From JAGVSR01 sp031413815 (lineage in GTDB: Bacteria > Pseudomonadota > Alphaproteobacteria > Rhizobiales > Hyphomicrobiaceae), in contig JANOFU010000098.1 in NCBI GenBank assembly GCA_031413815.1, positions 12,543 through 76,542 on the forward strand: a stretch of DNA of 64,000 nt. The letters run 5' to 3'. The first letter of the stretch is position 1; the number at the start of each line of letters is the position of its first letter. The position numbers and the translations under genes were made by a program. Shown one piece after another: positions 36,412 through 44,094 of the stretch. The notes beneath the pieces were generated by a model. That model had not been told where the DNA came from. It ran no database searches and worked only from the letters and a program-made list of their open reading frames with translations.

Positions 36412-36473
36412 CGGGATTCAAGGTCCCGGCATCAGGCACTCCAACGTTGAGGAGTGAGTCCGCGCCTGCGGAC
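36412..36473 (-). promoter_or_regulatory. Three-hairpin 5' leader of the imelysin operon mRNA
   Basis: Minus-strand RNA order: H1 36473-36458 (GTCCGC/GCGGAC, loop AGGC), H2 36456-36437 (CACTCC/GGAGTG, 8-nt loop), H3 36428-36412 (CGGGA/TCCCG, loop CCTTGAA). Same order, spacing and H3 loop as the receptor leader at 33062-33129, with changed but still pairing stem bases. Predicted leader length is about 80 nt in both cases. Confidence 0.6.
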
Positions 36474-36480
36474 AGCGCGC

Positions 36481-36534
36481 AAGCTACGTGATTAAAATTC
36501 CTAGTCAACGAGTATGATTTAGAAGACTTCTATG
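36481..36534 (-). promoter_or_regulatory. Promoter of the imelysin operon with Irr-like iron box
   Basis: Minus-strand -35 TTGACT (36503-36508), 16-bp spacer, -10 TAGCTT (36481-36486). The + strand TTTAGAAGACTTCTATG (36518-36534) lies nine bases upstream of -35 and matches 12 of 14 defined Irr-box positions. On the minus strand, TTCTAAATCATACT-N-GTTGACT is shared with the receptor promoter with one mismatch. Confidence 0.68.
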
Positions 36535-36584
36535 GGTTTAAGTGCTCTGCGAGGTCAATACGGGTGACGCGCGGCAACGTTCAA

Positions 36585-37562
36585 CTACTGGAAAATCGTC
36601 GCCAGAGAGCGTTGAATCGACTTGAAGCTCTTGTTGATCGACTTCGAAACCGATTTGAAGTCTTGCGATTTTTTTGCAGTGCGTTTGGCCTTTTTCGGAG
36701 CAGCCTTGTTGCCCGGCGCGGCCTCGCGCGATGTTCGTTTTTCGCGCGCCTCTGTGGTTGGCACAATGGGCTCGCGGGTTTCGAAACCCGGTTCGGGCTT
36801 CATGGCCATGGCGGTTGCAAGGCCGCTGGCAGCAGCCGCTGCCGACGCAGTGGCATCCACGTTGGGGCTCGCTGCGGCGGTCACCGGCGTTCGAACCGGT
36901 GGGACTGGCTCCACGGGCGATATGGCATTTCCCAGTTGTTGCGCATGCTGGTCATCTTGTACGCCGACTTGCGGTACCGCCGCGAGACCCGACGTAACAT
37001 GAGACGGCTGGACCTGCCCGGATTTCCGGTCATGACCTGCGGTCGGCGGCACAATTGCTGCACTTTGCTGCAAACAAGCGCTACCTGCACAGCCCGGCAG
37101 ACACACCTGCTGCCGGTGGCCTTGAACGAGAGCGAGCAAAATCTGATCGGGTTCGTGAACGGGCAACTGCGCATTGACAGCGACAGCAAACGATTTCATC
37201 GCCTGCCGCGTTGACGCCGTCCATGCTCCGTTGTTTGGCCCCTCATAGCACCCCGTGCGTATGAGCTCGGTCTGAATGGCTTGCGCAAGATCGGCGCGGC
37301 GTGTTGGGACCGGCGCAGGCGAGGCTGAAATAGGTCCCGTCGCAGTCGTGGCGGAGGCAGATTGTGGTGGTGCAGGCTGTAGGGCCGGTGCGGCGACGAC
37401 AGCGACTTCGGTGATCTCTGAGGAAACGGCGGCGTCATCGCGATAAAATTCGTAAGCAGCATAAGCACCGGCACTTGCGATCAGTGCAGCCAGCGCACAG
37501 GCACCCAGCGTCAGCCCGCCACTTTGTGTTTCGGACAAATGATCAAGCCCGATGAACTTCAC
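36585..37562 (-). CDS. Membrane-anchored protein with peptidoglycan-binding-like domain
   Basis: 325 aa from GTG 37562, which has GGAGGGG just upstream; a longer frame opens at 37619. One TM helix near residues 18-38 (LTLGACALAALIASAGAYAA), then a periplasmic Ala/Pro-rich stretch, then a compact domain (about 80-150) with IQTELIRTGCYEGPNNGAWT and CLPGCAGSAC resembling the Cys-containing peptidoglycan-binding-like repeats of Hyphomicrobiales surface proteins. A long Ala/Thr/Pro linker follows, then a strongly basic tail (KKAKRTAKKSQDFKSVSKSI). Function unknown; cell-wall or envelope association is inferred. Confidence 0.7.
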   Translation of the reverse strand: MKFIGLDHLSETQSGGLTLGACALAALIASAGAYAAYEFYRDDAAVSSEITEVAVVAAPALQPAPPQSASATTATGPISASPAPVPTRRADLAQAIQTELIRTGCYEGPNNGAWTASTRQAMKSFAVAVNAQLPVHEPDQILLALVQGHRQQVCLPGCAGSACLQQSAAIVPPTAGHDRKSGQVQPSHVTSGLAAVPQVGVQDDQHAQQLGNAISPVEPVPPVRTPVTAAASPNVDATASAAAAASGLATAMAMKPEPGFETREPIVPTTEAREKRTSREAAPGNKAAPKKAKRTAKKSQDFKSVSKSINKSFKSIQRSLATIFQ

Positions 37563-37838
37563 GCACCCCTCCACCAACTCGCCGGCCAACGGACCGGCCG
37601 CACGCCGCCCCAACAACAACGGGCGGGCTCACTGCTTCATTCCACCGTTGCGCAATGAAAGAGCTTAACCCTTTCTCTTTCCTGCCACTTTCCCGATGCC
37701 AATTGATCAGGCTCGCGCATCGATTCGGGGAGCGCGGATCAGCTGAGCAATCGAGTGCCGCGCGTAGTGTACTGCGTCGATCCGGGCAGAATTGCGGGGC
37801 TGCCCATGGAAGACTTTTCCTTTGCGGAGGATCACGCC

Positions 37839-38081
37839 ATGGAGCCGTCTGTTATAGTCATGATTGTCACGTTCGCCCTGCCGAATGGCGATGCCGGCGT
37901 GGAAGTAAAGCCGATGGCAACCGTGCAGCATTGCAAGGCAGCGGCCGACCTTGAGGCCTCAGATCCCTTTGTGGCGAGCGTCGAGTGTTCGGAATTGCAG
38001 GATGGCCGGCTGGAACTGAAGTTTCGCAAACGCGACGGCGTTGAGCCTCCGCAGACCTCAAACCCAGCCTCCACGGGTTAA
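37839..38081 (+). CDS. Small conserved-looking hypothetical protein
   Basis: 80 aa from ATG 37839, preceded by GGAGGA eight bases upstream; in-frame ATGs at 37755 and 37806 are less well supported. The N-terminal third is hydrophobic (SVIVMIVTFALPNGDAGVEV) and could be a beta-strand core rather than a membrane helix. Two cysteines (HCKAA, VECSEL) are spaced as if paired. I do not recognise a family. The good ribosome site and position in an otherwise empty gap between divergent genes support it being real. Confidence 0.5.
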   Translation: MEPSVIVMIVTFALPNGDAGVEVKPMATVQHCKAAADLEASDPFVASVECSELQDGRLELKFRKRDGVEPPQTSNPASTG

Positions 38082-38105
38082 ATCATCCCACATGACACTG
38101 TACCG

Positions 38106-38133
38106 GACGTCTCCCTGTGCATCAGGGGACGTC
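38106..38133. promoter_or_regulatory. Long hairpin upstream of the FecR-domain gene
   Basis: GACGTC-T-CCCTG / CAGGG-GACGTC: an 11-bp stem with one bulged T and a 5-nt loop. It lies 25 bp after the small hypothetical gene and 183 bp before the FecR gene. No T run follows, so terminator activity is doubtful. Confidence 0.4.
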
Positions 38134-38316
38134 TGGCGCAGCGCCTGTTCCCTTCGGAACAGCCAATCTTCCCATCCCATGCGACTTTAGCGACTGGTGG
38201 TTCAGGCTGGTTAACGGTGCGACGTGCAACGCTTTGCACAGCACCCGTGACCCGATCTGACCAGTGGAGCCGGGCGGCTCCCGTGATGCAGTTGTTTTAG
38301 GCAAGGGAGCAGGACT

Positions 38317-39501
38317 ATGCGACTTCTTACATCGGCGGTGTTCGCCACAGCGATGATTGCTGGCGCGCAAGGTGCATCGGCAGCAGATCCGATTGGAAAA
38401 ACCATCTCCGTCGTCAATCTTGTCACGGCGGAACTGTCAACGGAACGGCGCGATCTCGCCATTGGCGATGGCGTGCGGCAGAACGAACTTGTTGAAGCCG
38501 CGAAGGACGCACGCAGTGAATTCAAACTCAATGACGACAGCAAGCTGGCGCTCGGTCCGGGCGCCAAGCTGGTGCTCGACAAGTTCATTTATGACGCGAA
38601 CAGCAAGGCTGGCAGCATTGCCGTGCGTATGACCACGGGCGCGTTCCGCTGGGTTACAGGCCAAGCCGAAAAGAAGGCCTACACCATCAGCATTCCGTCC
38701 GCATCTATCACGGTACGTGGCACGATCTTCGACACCTACGTTCAGCAAAGCGGGTCGACCTGGATCCTATTGCACGAGGGCGCCATCCAAGCCTGTAACA
38801 CACGTGGAAAGTGCCGCGTGCTCGACGAGCCCGGCCAACTGCTGGTGATCAATCAGGACGGCGATATTGGCGTGCCATTCCGTTGGGCAAGTCTGAAAGG
38901 TGCCGCGCCGTTCAACTTCGATGACGCCTTCCCGTTCGTCGTCAAGCCGCCGTCCTTCGAGTCGGCACCCGTTCTGACGCGCGACGCCATTCTCACTGAA
39001 CCGGTGAAGTCAAAGCCCATTCGCAAGGCTGAGGCGAAGCCGGAGAAAACACAAAAGCCCGCGACAAAGGTTGCGAAGACGAAGGAGTCCAAGCCTAGCG
39101 TCACACCCATTAAAGTTGTGAAGGTCAAGCCGGTCAAACCCGTCAAGGTCGTGAACGTCGAAACAGTAAAGCCCATCAAGGTGGTTGAGACGCCGAAAAG
39201 GCCGAAGCGTCCCGTCATCGCAGTCGTCGACGCCCCGCCGGTTAAGGTCACAAAGCCCGTCAAGATAAAGCCCCCGGTCACGGACGACGATGATGATGAC
39301 GATCGCCCGGTACGCTCGACTGAGGGCAAAAAATGGAAAGACTACGGTCTGGAGATTGCCTCGCGCTACACGACAAAAGTGAAGAAGCCCAAGACGCAGG
39401 ATGACAGCTCGCAGAACGACGGCCCGCCACCTTCTATTGGATTGAGAGGCCCCATGCGCCATGTGCCCCGTCATCCGGGATCAGGCCACAACCCTGGCTA
39501 G
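38317..39501 (+). CDS. FecR-domain periplasmic protein with Lys/Pro-rich tail
   Basis: 394 aa with a signal peptide (cleavage after ASA, about residue 23). The FecR domain (about 28-190) contains SITVRGTIFDTYV and a cysteine pair CNTRGKC. Residues of about 225-320 are a Lys/Val/Pro repeat-rich region (KPVKPVKVV-type units), followed by seven consecutive Asp and a basic C-terminus. No FecI sigma factor or receptor adjoins it, so it is not a classic FecR signal transducer. Its FecR domain is paralogous to the one encoded at 62247. GGAG precedes the ATG. Confidence 0.85.
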   Translation: MRLLTSAVFATAMIAGAQGASAADPIGKTISVVNLVTAELSTERRDLAIGDGVRQNELVEAAKDARSEFKLNDDSKLALGPGAKLVLDKFIYDANSKAGSIAVRMTTGAFRWVTGQAEKKAYTISIPSASITVRGTIFDTYVQQSGSTWILLHEGAIQACNTRGKCRVLDEPGQLLVINQDGDIGVPFRWASLKGAAPFNFDDAFPFVVKPPSFESAPVLTRDAILTEPVKSKPIRKAEAKPEKTQKPATKVAKTKESKPSVTPIKVVKVKPVKPVKVVNVETVKPIKVVETPKRPKRPVIAVVDAPPVKVTKPVKIKPPVTDDDDDDDRPVRSTEGKKWKDYGLEIASRYTTKVKKPKTQDDSSQNDGPPPSIGLRGPMRHVPRHPGSGHNPG

Positions 39502-39526
39502 GTCCTGGGCTGTTCGAGAAAAAGCG

Positions 39527-39555
39527 AAAGGCGGGGCGCGCAAGCGCCCCGCTTT
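39527..39555. terminator. Bidirectional terminator between FecR gene and ligA
   Basis: GCGGGGCGC GCAA GCGCCCCGC, a perfect 9-bp stem with a GNRA-like loop, flanked by AAAG and CTTTC. It sits between the converging ends of the FecR gene and ligA. Confidence 0.85.
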
Positions 39556-41675
39556 CAACTTATGAGCGCCAACCACTCGTCTTCCGTGAGTACTTTCACG
39601 CCGAGATCGCGCGCCTTGGTCAGCTTCGAGCCCGCATCGGCACCCGCAATGACATAGTCCGTCTTGGATGATACAGACCCGGCAACCTTCGCACCCAACC
39701 GCTCGGCCTGCGCTTTGGCTTCATTGCGTGAGATCCTTTCCAGCGTTCCCGTAAACACGACTGTTTTGCCCGTGACGTTTGACGCGACGGACACCACACG
39801 CTCAAACGGCGTCACTGTAATTTGCGACAACAGGGCACTGACAGCCTCGGTGTTGTGATGCTCGGAAAAGAAATCCACCAACGCATCGACAACCGTCTCG
39901 CCAATGCCTTCGATATTGTCGATGTCGAGATAGGCCTCGCTGCCGCGACCGCCTTCAGCCGCACGCGTAACGGCCGATTGGAAGGCCTCGATCGTCACAA
40001 GGGCCTTGGCGAGATCTTTGGCGGTCCCTTCGCCCACATGGCGGATGCCGAGAGCGAAGATAAACCGCTCCAGTGTAATCGACCGGCGGGCATCGATGGC
40101 CGCGAACAGCTTGGCGACGGATTTCGCCCCCATGCCCTTGCGGTCCTTGAGGCGCTTGAGGCTTGCCGTGTCCCGCTCCTGCAAGGTGAAAATCTCAGCA
40201 GGCGTGCGAATGAGACCGTCATCGAAGAACAGTTCGATCTTTTCGTCGCCGAGGCCTTCGATATCGAACGCCAAACGCGAGACGAAGTGCTTCAATCGCT
40301 CTTTGGCTTGCGCAGGACACACGAGCCCGCCAGTGCAGCGGCGCACGACGCCGGTCTCGGTTTCTCCGTCTTCCGCCTCGCGCACGGCCGCGCTGCCGCA
40401 CACGGGACACTCGTGCGGCATGGCGAACGGTTTGGCAGTGGCAGGGCGCTTGTCGAGCACGACGGACACGACCTGTGGGATGACGTCACCGGCTCGTTGG
40501 ACAACGACCGTGTCGCCGATACGAATGTCCTTGCGCGCAATCTCGTCTTCGTTGTGCAGCGTTGCATTTGACACGACGACACCGCCGACCGTCACCGGTT
40601 CAAGTTTTGCCACCGGCGTCAGCGATCCCGTCCGGCCGACTTGAATTTCGATGGCATTGACAATCGTGGTCGCCTGCTCCGCCGGGAACTTGTGGGCAAT
40701 GGCCCAGCGCGGCGAGCGCGAGACGAAGCCCAGACGCGTTTGCAAATCGAGCCGGTTCACCTTGTAGACGACGCCGTCGATGTCGTAGCCGAGGTTGGCG
40801 CGCGTCTCGCCAATCTCGCGATAGAAACGAACGAGTTCTTCCGGGGTTTCGCAGACGCGCATCAGCGGATTCACCGGCAAGCCCCAAGCCTGGAACGCCG
40901 CGACCACCCCTTGTTGGGTGCTGGCGGGCAATTCGGGCATCTCGCCCCACGTGTAGGCGAAGAACCGCAGTGGCCGCGATGCCGTGATCTTGTGATCGAG
41001 CTGGCGCAGCGAGCCGGCCGCGGCATTGCGCGGATTGGCGAACACCTTTTCGCCAACTGCGGCCTGTGCCTCGTTGAGAGCCTTGAAGTCGGCGTGCCCC
41101 AGGTAAATCTCGCCGCGCACTTCGGCGACATCCGGGATGGACTTGCCCTTCAGGCTTTTTGGAATCTCTGCGATGGTCCGGACATTCTCCGTGACGCGCT
41201 CGCCCTCTGCGCCGTCGCCACGAGTCGCCGCTTCGACAAACTCCCCGTTCTCGTAGCGAATGGAAATCGACAACCCATCGATCTTCGGTTCGGCAGTGAA
41301 CGCGAGGGGCTCGGTATCGCCGAGGCCGAGGAACCGCCGGACGCGCGCCACAAAATCGGTCACGTCCTCGTCTTCGAACGCATTGCCGAGCGACAACATT
41401 GGCACACGGTGCTGGACCTTGCCGAAGCCCGTTGCGGGTGCCGAGCCCACGCGCTGAGATGGGCTATCGCGCGTTACGAGATCAGGGAACTGCGCCTCGA
41501 TCGCCGCCAGACGGCGCCGCAGGGCGTCATAGTCCGCATCGGAAATTTCAGGGGCATCAGACTGGTAGTAGAGAGCATCGTGCCGGGCGATCTCGGCCGC
41601 CAGATGTTGCAACTCCTCTGCCGCTGCAGACGGCGTCCGCGCGCTGACCGCTTTTTGTTTGGGGGCTTTCGTCAT
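39555..41675 (-). CDS. ligA: NAD-dependent DNA ligase
   Basis: 706-aa replicative ligase. Domains in order: Ia (YYQSDAPEISDADYDALRR), adenylation with nucleophile lysine in EPKIDGLSIS (about 125-135), OB fold, a four-Cys zinc finger (CPVCG … CTGGLVCPAQ, about 425-465), HhH repeats, and a C-terminal BRCT domain (about 625-706) with GKTVVFTGTLERISRNEA. It seals nicks using NAD+. It follows bamD by 60 bp; recN, often between these two in Hyphomicrobiales, is absent. Confidence 0.98.
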   Translation of the reverse strand: MTKAPKQKAVSARTPSAAAEELQHLAAEIARHDALYYQSDAPEISDADYDALRRRLAAIEAQFPDLVTRDSPSQRVGSAPATGFGKVQHRVPMLSLGNAFEDEDVTDFVARVRRFLGLGDTEPLAFTAEPKIDGLSISIRYENGEFVEAATRGDGAEGERVTENVRTIAEIPKSLKGKSIPDVAEVRGEIYLGHADFKALNEAQAAVGEKVFANPRNAAAGSLRQLDHKITASRPLRFFAYTWGEMPELPASTQQGVVAAFQAWGLPVNPLMRVCETPEELVRFYREIGETRANLGYDIDGVVYKVNRLDLQTRLGFVSRSPRWAIAHKFPAEQATTIVNAIEIQVGRTGSLTPVAKLEPVTVGGVVVSNATLHNEDEIARKDIRIGDTVVVQRAGDVIPQVVSVVLDKRPATAKPFAMPHECPVCGSAAVREAEDGETETGVVRRCTGGLVCPAQAKERLKHFVSRLAFDIEGLGDEKIELFFDDGLIRTPAEIFTLQERDTASLKRLKDRKGMGAKSVAKLFAAIDARRSITLERFIFALGIRHVGEGTAKDLAKALVTIEAFQSAVTRAAEGGRGSEAYLDIDNIEGIGETVVDALVDFFSEHHNTEAVSALLSQITVTPFERVVSVASNVTGKTVVFTGTLERISRNEAKAQAERLGAKVAGSVSSKTDYVIAGADAGSKLTKARDLGVKVLTEDEWLALIS

Positions 41676-41735
41676 ATCGTCCTGCGGGGCGCACAGCAGA
41701 TCCCTTTGGCGCGGCGTGCTGCCAACTTGCGCGAG

Positions 41736-42641
41736 TTAGAGCGGCCCGCCGAGCGAAAACTTCGGCACGGGGATGCTCTTCCAGGCCTTCGAGATCCAAG
41801 AGTCTGCGTCTTCGCGTGGCGCCAAGCCGTCAGACTGCAACAGCACGTAAGCGTCTTTGTACCATTTGGAGTTGGGGAAGTTGTGGCCCAGCACAGCAGT
41901 AGCGGTCTGCGCTTCCTGCTTGATACCGAGCGCCATGTAGCACTCGGTCAATCGCATCAGCGCCTCTTCTACGTGATTGGTCGTCTGGTAATCCGATGCC
42001 ACGGTCTTGAACCGGTTGATCGCACCGATGTAATTCTTGCGCTTTAGATAATATCGCGCGACTTCCATTTCAGCGGCGGCCAGCGTGTCTTCCGCAACGC
42101 GAATGCGATTGTCGGCATTCTCGGCGTACTTGCTGTCAGGGTAGCGCGTCTTGAGGATCTTCAACTGATCGAGAGCTTTGCGCGTATTCTGCTGATCGCG
42201 ATTGGCGCCCTTCATGTCGTCGAAGTAGGCGGACGCAATGATATGATGAGCAAACGGCGCATCTTTGGTGCCCGGATGCATGACCGTGTAGCGCTCTGCG
42301 GATGCAATCGCCTCAGGCGTCTTGCCAGCTTTGTAGTAGGCGTAAGCCGACAACACCATCGCGCGCCGCGCTTCCGATGAGTACGGGTGCGAACGGTCAA
42401 GGTCTTCGAACTTGCGGGCCGCGTCGTCGAACTTGCCCTTGCTCATCAACGTGTCGGCATCGGCATACATTTTTTCCGGCGGATCGGTGTTGATCGCGCT
42501 GGTGGCGTCGATGGAGGACGATGAGCAGCCGGAGACAACCGTTGCCAGGCCCATCACAAGAGCCAACGCAACAGACCGCAGCCCTACGAACAGTCTGGAC
42601 TGGGACCCGTGGTCAAGCATCACGTTGCGAAGCCTACTCAT
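41736..42641 (-). CDS. bamD: Outer-membrane assembly lipoprotein BamD
   Basis: 301-aa lipoprotein of the BAM complex that inserts beta-barrel proteins. Lipobox VVSGC at about 35-39; then TPR repeats (YADADTLMSKGKFDDAARKF, YAYYKAGKTPEAIASAERY, VARYYLKRKNYIGAINRF). ATG 42641 is used; ATG 42620 is an alternative, and a perfect hairpin lies four bases before 42641. It sits between lpxC and ligA. Confidence 0.95.
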   Translation of the reverse strand: MSRLRNVMLDHGSQSRLFVGLRSVALALVMGLATVVSGCSSSSIDATSAINTDPPEKMYADADTLMSKGKFDDAARKFEDLDRSHPYSSEARRAMVLSAYAYYKAGKTPEAIASAERYTVMHPGTKDAPFAHHIIASAYFDDMKGANRDQQNTRKALDQLKILKTRYPDSKYAENADNRIRVAEDTLAAAEMEVARYYLKRKNYIGAINRFKTVASDYQTTNHVEEALMRLTECYMALGIKQEAQTATAVLGHNFPNSKWYKDAYVLLQSDGLAPREDADSWISKAWKSIPVPKFSLGGPL

Positions 42642-42645
42642 TTGA

Positions 42646-42661
42646 GCGGTCCGAGGACCGC
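42646..42661 (-). promoter_or_regulatory. Perfect inverted repeat abutting the bamD start
   Basis: GCGGTCC-GA-GGACCGC, 7-bp arms, four bases before the ATG at 42641. In the mRNA it would cover the ribosome-binding region if that ATG is used, and could limit translation or mark the downstream ATG (42620) as the true start. Confidence 0.4.
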
Positions 42662-42868
42662 AATTGCATTCAAATCTAGCACACGAGTCGCGGCGACAGG
42701 AATAGCGGACCGCAGTTTGACATCGACGATAGGTACCCTAAGCGGGTACGGCGGGAATATGTTTGTTGTTTGGCGGACTTAGCCCATTAGCGACCGCAAC
42801 GCCAAATCCCAACGAGCCGTGGCATTCAAACACCACGACCGGCACGGGACCAAAGCCTTGAGGTTAAC

Positions 42869-43891
42869 TTACTCGCCTGCGGCGAGAGCCACAGGCCCCA
42901 TACCGAAGCTGCGCGGCATGATTTCCCGAACGCGGGGAGCCTGAACCATTGTCCAAGCTGTTGCATCGGCGAGGAGCGCCTGAACGACACGCGAATTGAG
43001 GCGGTGTCCACCGCGGACCGACCGGAACGCACCCAGGATCGGCAAGCCAGCGAGAGACAAATCACCCACAGCGTCCAACATCTTATGGCGGACGAACTCT
43101 AGCGGATCGCGCAGACCTTCGCGGTTCATGACGCGGTCTTCGCCGATGGCGACGGTGTTGGTGAGGTTGGCGCCGAGAGCCAAGCCGGCTTTCCAGAGGC
43201 GTTCCACGTCGCTCATGAAACCGAAGGTGCGTGCGCGGGCTAATTCGTTGCGGAAGATGCCCGGGCTCATTTCGAAGGCGAGCCGCTGGCGGCCGATAAT
43301 CGGGGTTTCGAAGTCGATTTCCACGTCCAGATGGAAACCGGAGTGCGGGGTCATCTCGCCCCAGCAGTTGCCTTCTTCGACGCGGATCGGTTTCAGAACT
43401 TTGATGAACCGGCGCGGAGCAGAGAGATCTTTCAGGCCGACATCATCAATCGCGTCAACGAACGGAGCGGAACTGCCGTCCATGATCGGCACTTCTTTGC
43501 TATCAATCTCAACAGCGCAGTTGTCGACCGATAGGCCACGAAGAGCCGCTAGAAGGTGTTCAACAGTGCTGACTGTGATGCCCGCGTGGTCGCCGATGAC
43601 TGTGCAGAGCGTGAGGTTTTGGACATTCGACACATGAGCCGGGATTTCAGCAACAATGCGTCCGCGCTTGGTGACAATGAAAACCAACCCCGTGTTGGCT
43701 TCGGCCGGGTGAAGAACAACCGAGACAGGTGCCCCGCTGTGAACTCCGGTCCCCGTGAGCTCGATTTCGCGAGCAATCGTTGTCTGCCGTGCGCCGATAA
43801 ATCGATTCGACATTCTGCGCCGTCCCTCGATCGTATCCCCAGCAACTGGTGCCATGTAGGCCGGCACTTTCTTGCTTCCCCCGGACTGCAT
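42869..43891 (-). CDS. lpxC: UDP-3-O-acyl-N-acetylglucosamine deacetylase
   Basis: 340-aa zinc enzyme of the first committed step of lipid A synthesis. Zinc/catalytic motifs: VEHLLAALRG (His) and EFVRHKMLDAVGDLSLAG (His, Asp). N-terminal TTIAREIELTGTGVHSG is characteristic. ATG 43891 has AAGGA with good spacing, but ATG 43813 begins the usual family start and has GAGGG, so the true protein may be 314 aa. It follows ftsZ by 203 bp, the only sizeable gap in this run. Confidence 0.96.
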   Translation of the reverse strand: MQSGGSKKVPAYMAPVAGDTIEGRRRMSNRFIGARQTTIAREIELTGTGVHSGAPVSVVLHPAEANTGLVFIVTKRGRIVAEIPAHVSNVQNLTLCTVIGDHAGITVSTVEHLLAALRGLSVDNCAVEIDSKEVPIMDGSSAPFVDAIDDVGLKDLSAPRRFIKVLKPIRVEEGNCWGEMTPHSGFHLDVEIDFETPIIGRQRLAFEMSPGIFRNELARARTFGFMSDVERLWKAGLALGANLTNTVAIGEDRVMNREGLRDPLEFVRHKMLDAVGDLSLAGLPILGAFRSVRGGHRLNSRVVQALLADATAWTMVQAPRVREIMPRSFGMGPVALAAGE

Positions 43892-44094
43892 TCGTCGATC
43901 CTTTGGTCTGTTCTCGGCTCTACCAAGCTTTTACGACGCTGGTTTCGAACCGTTGGATCTAAGCGAACTCGTCACTGTTAACGAGACGATAATCGCCACC
44001 TACCCCACGGACAAATCACGGTTTCTTACACTGTGTTACGCAGCAGCCTCAGGTGAACTTTTTTGTGCGGTCACCCAGGAAGATTCGGCACATC

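Noticed and set aside
39106..39260. Lys/Val/Pro coding repeats in the FecR gene as a CRISPR-like or tandem DNA array
   Set aside because: The repeats are short, irregular and in frame with a Lys/Pro-rich protein; there are no regular spacers.
40641..42047. A 468-codon plus-strand frame opposite ligA and bamD
   Set aside because: Antisense shadow of two well-identified genes; no recognisable motif.
43978..43992. CtrA-like site TTAA-N7-ATAA upstream of lpxC
   Set aside because: One mismatch in the second half and no adjoining promoter identified; too weak alone.
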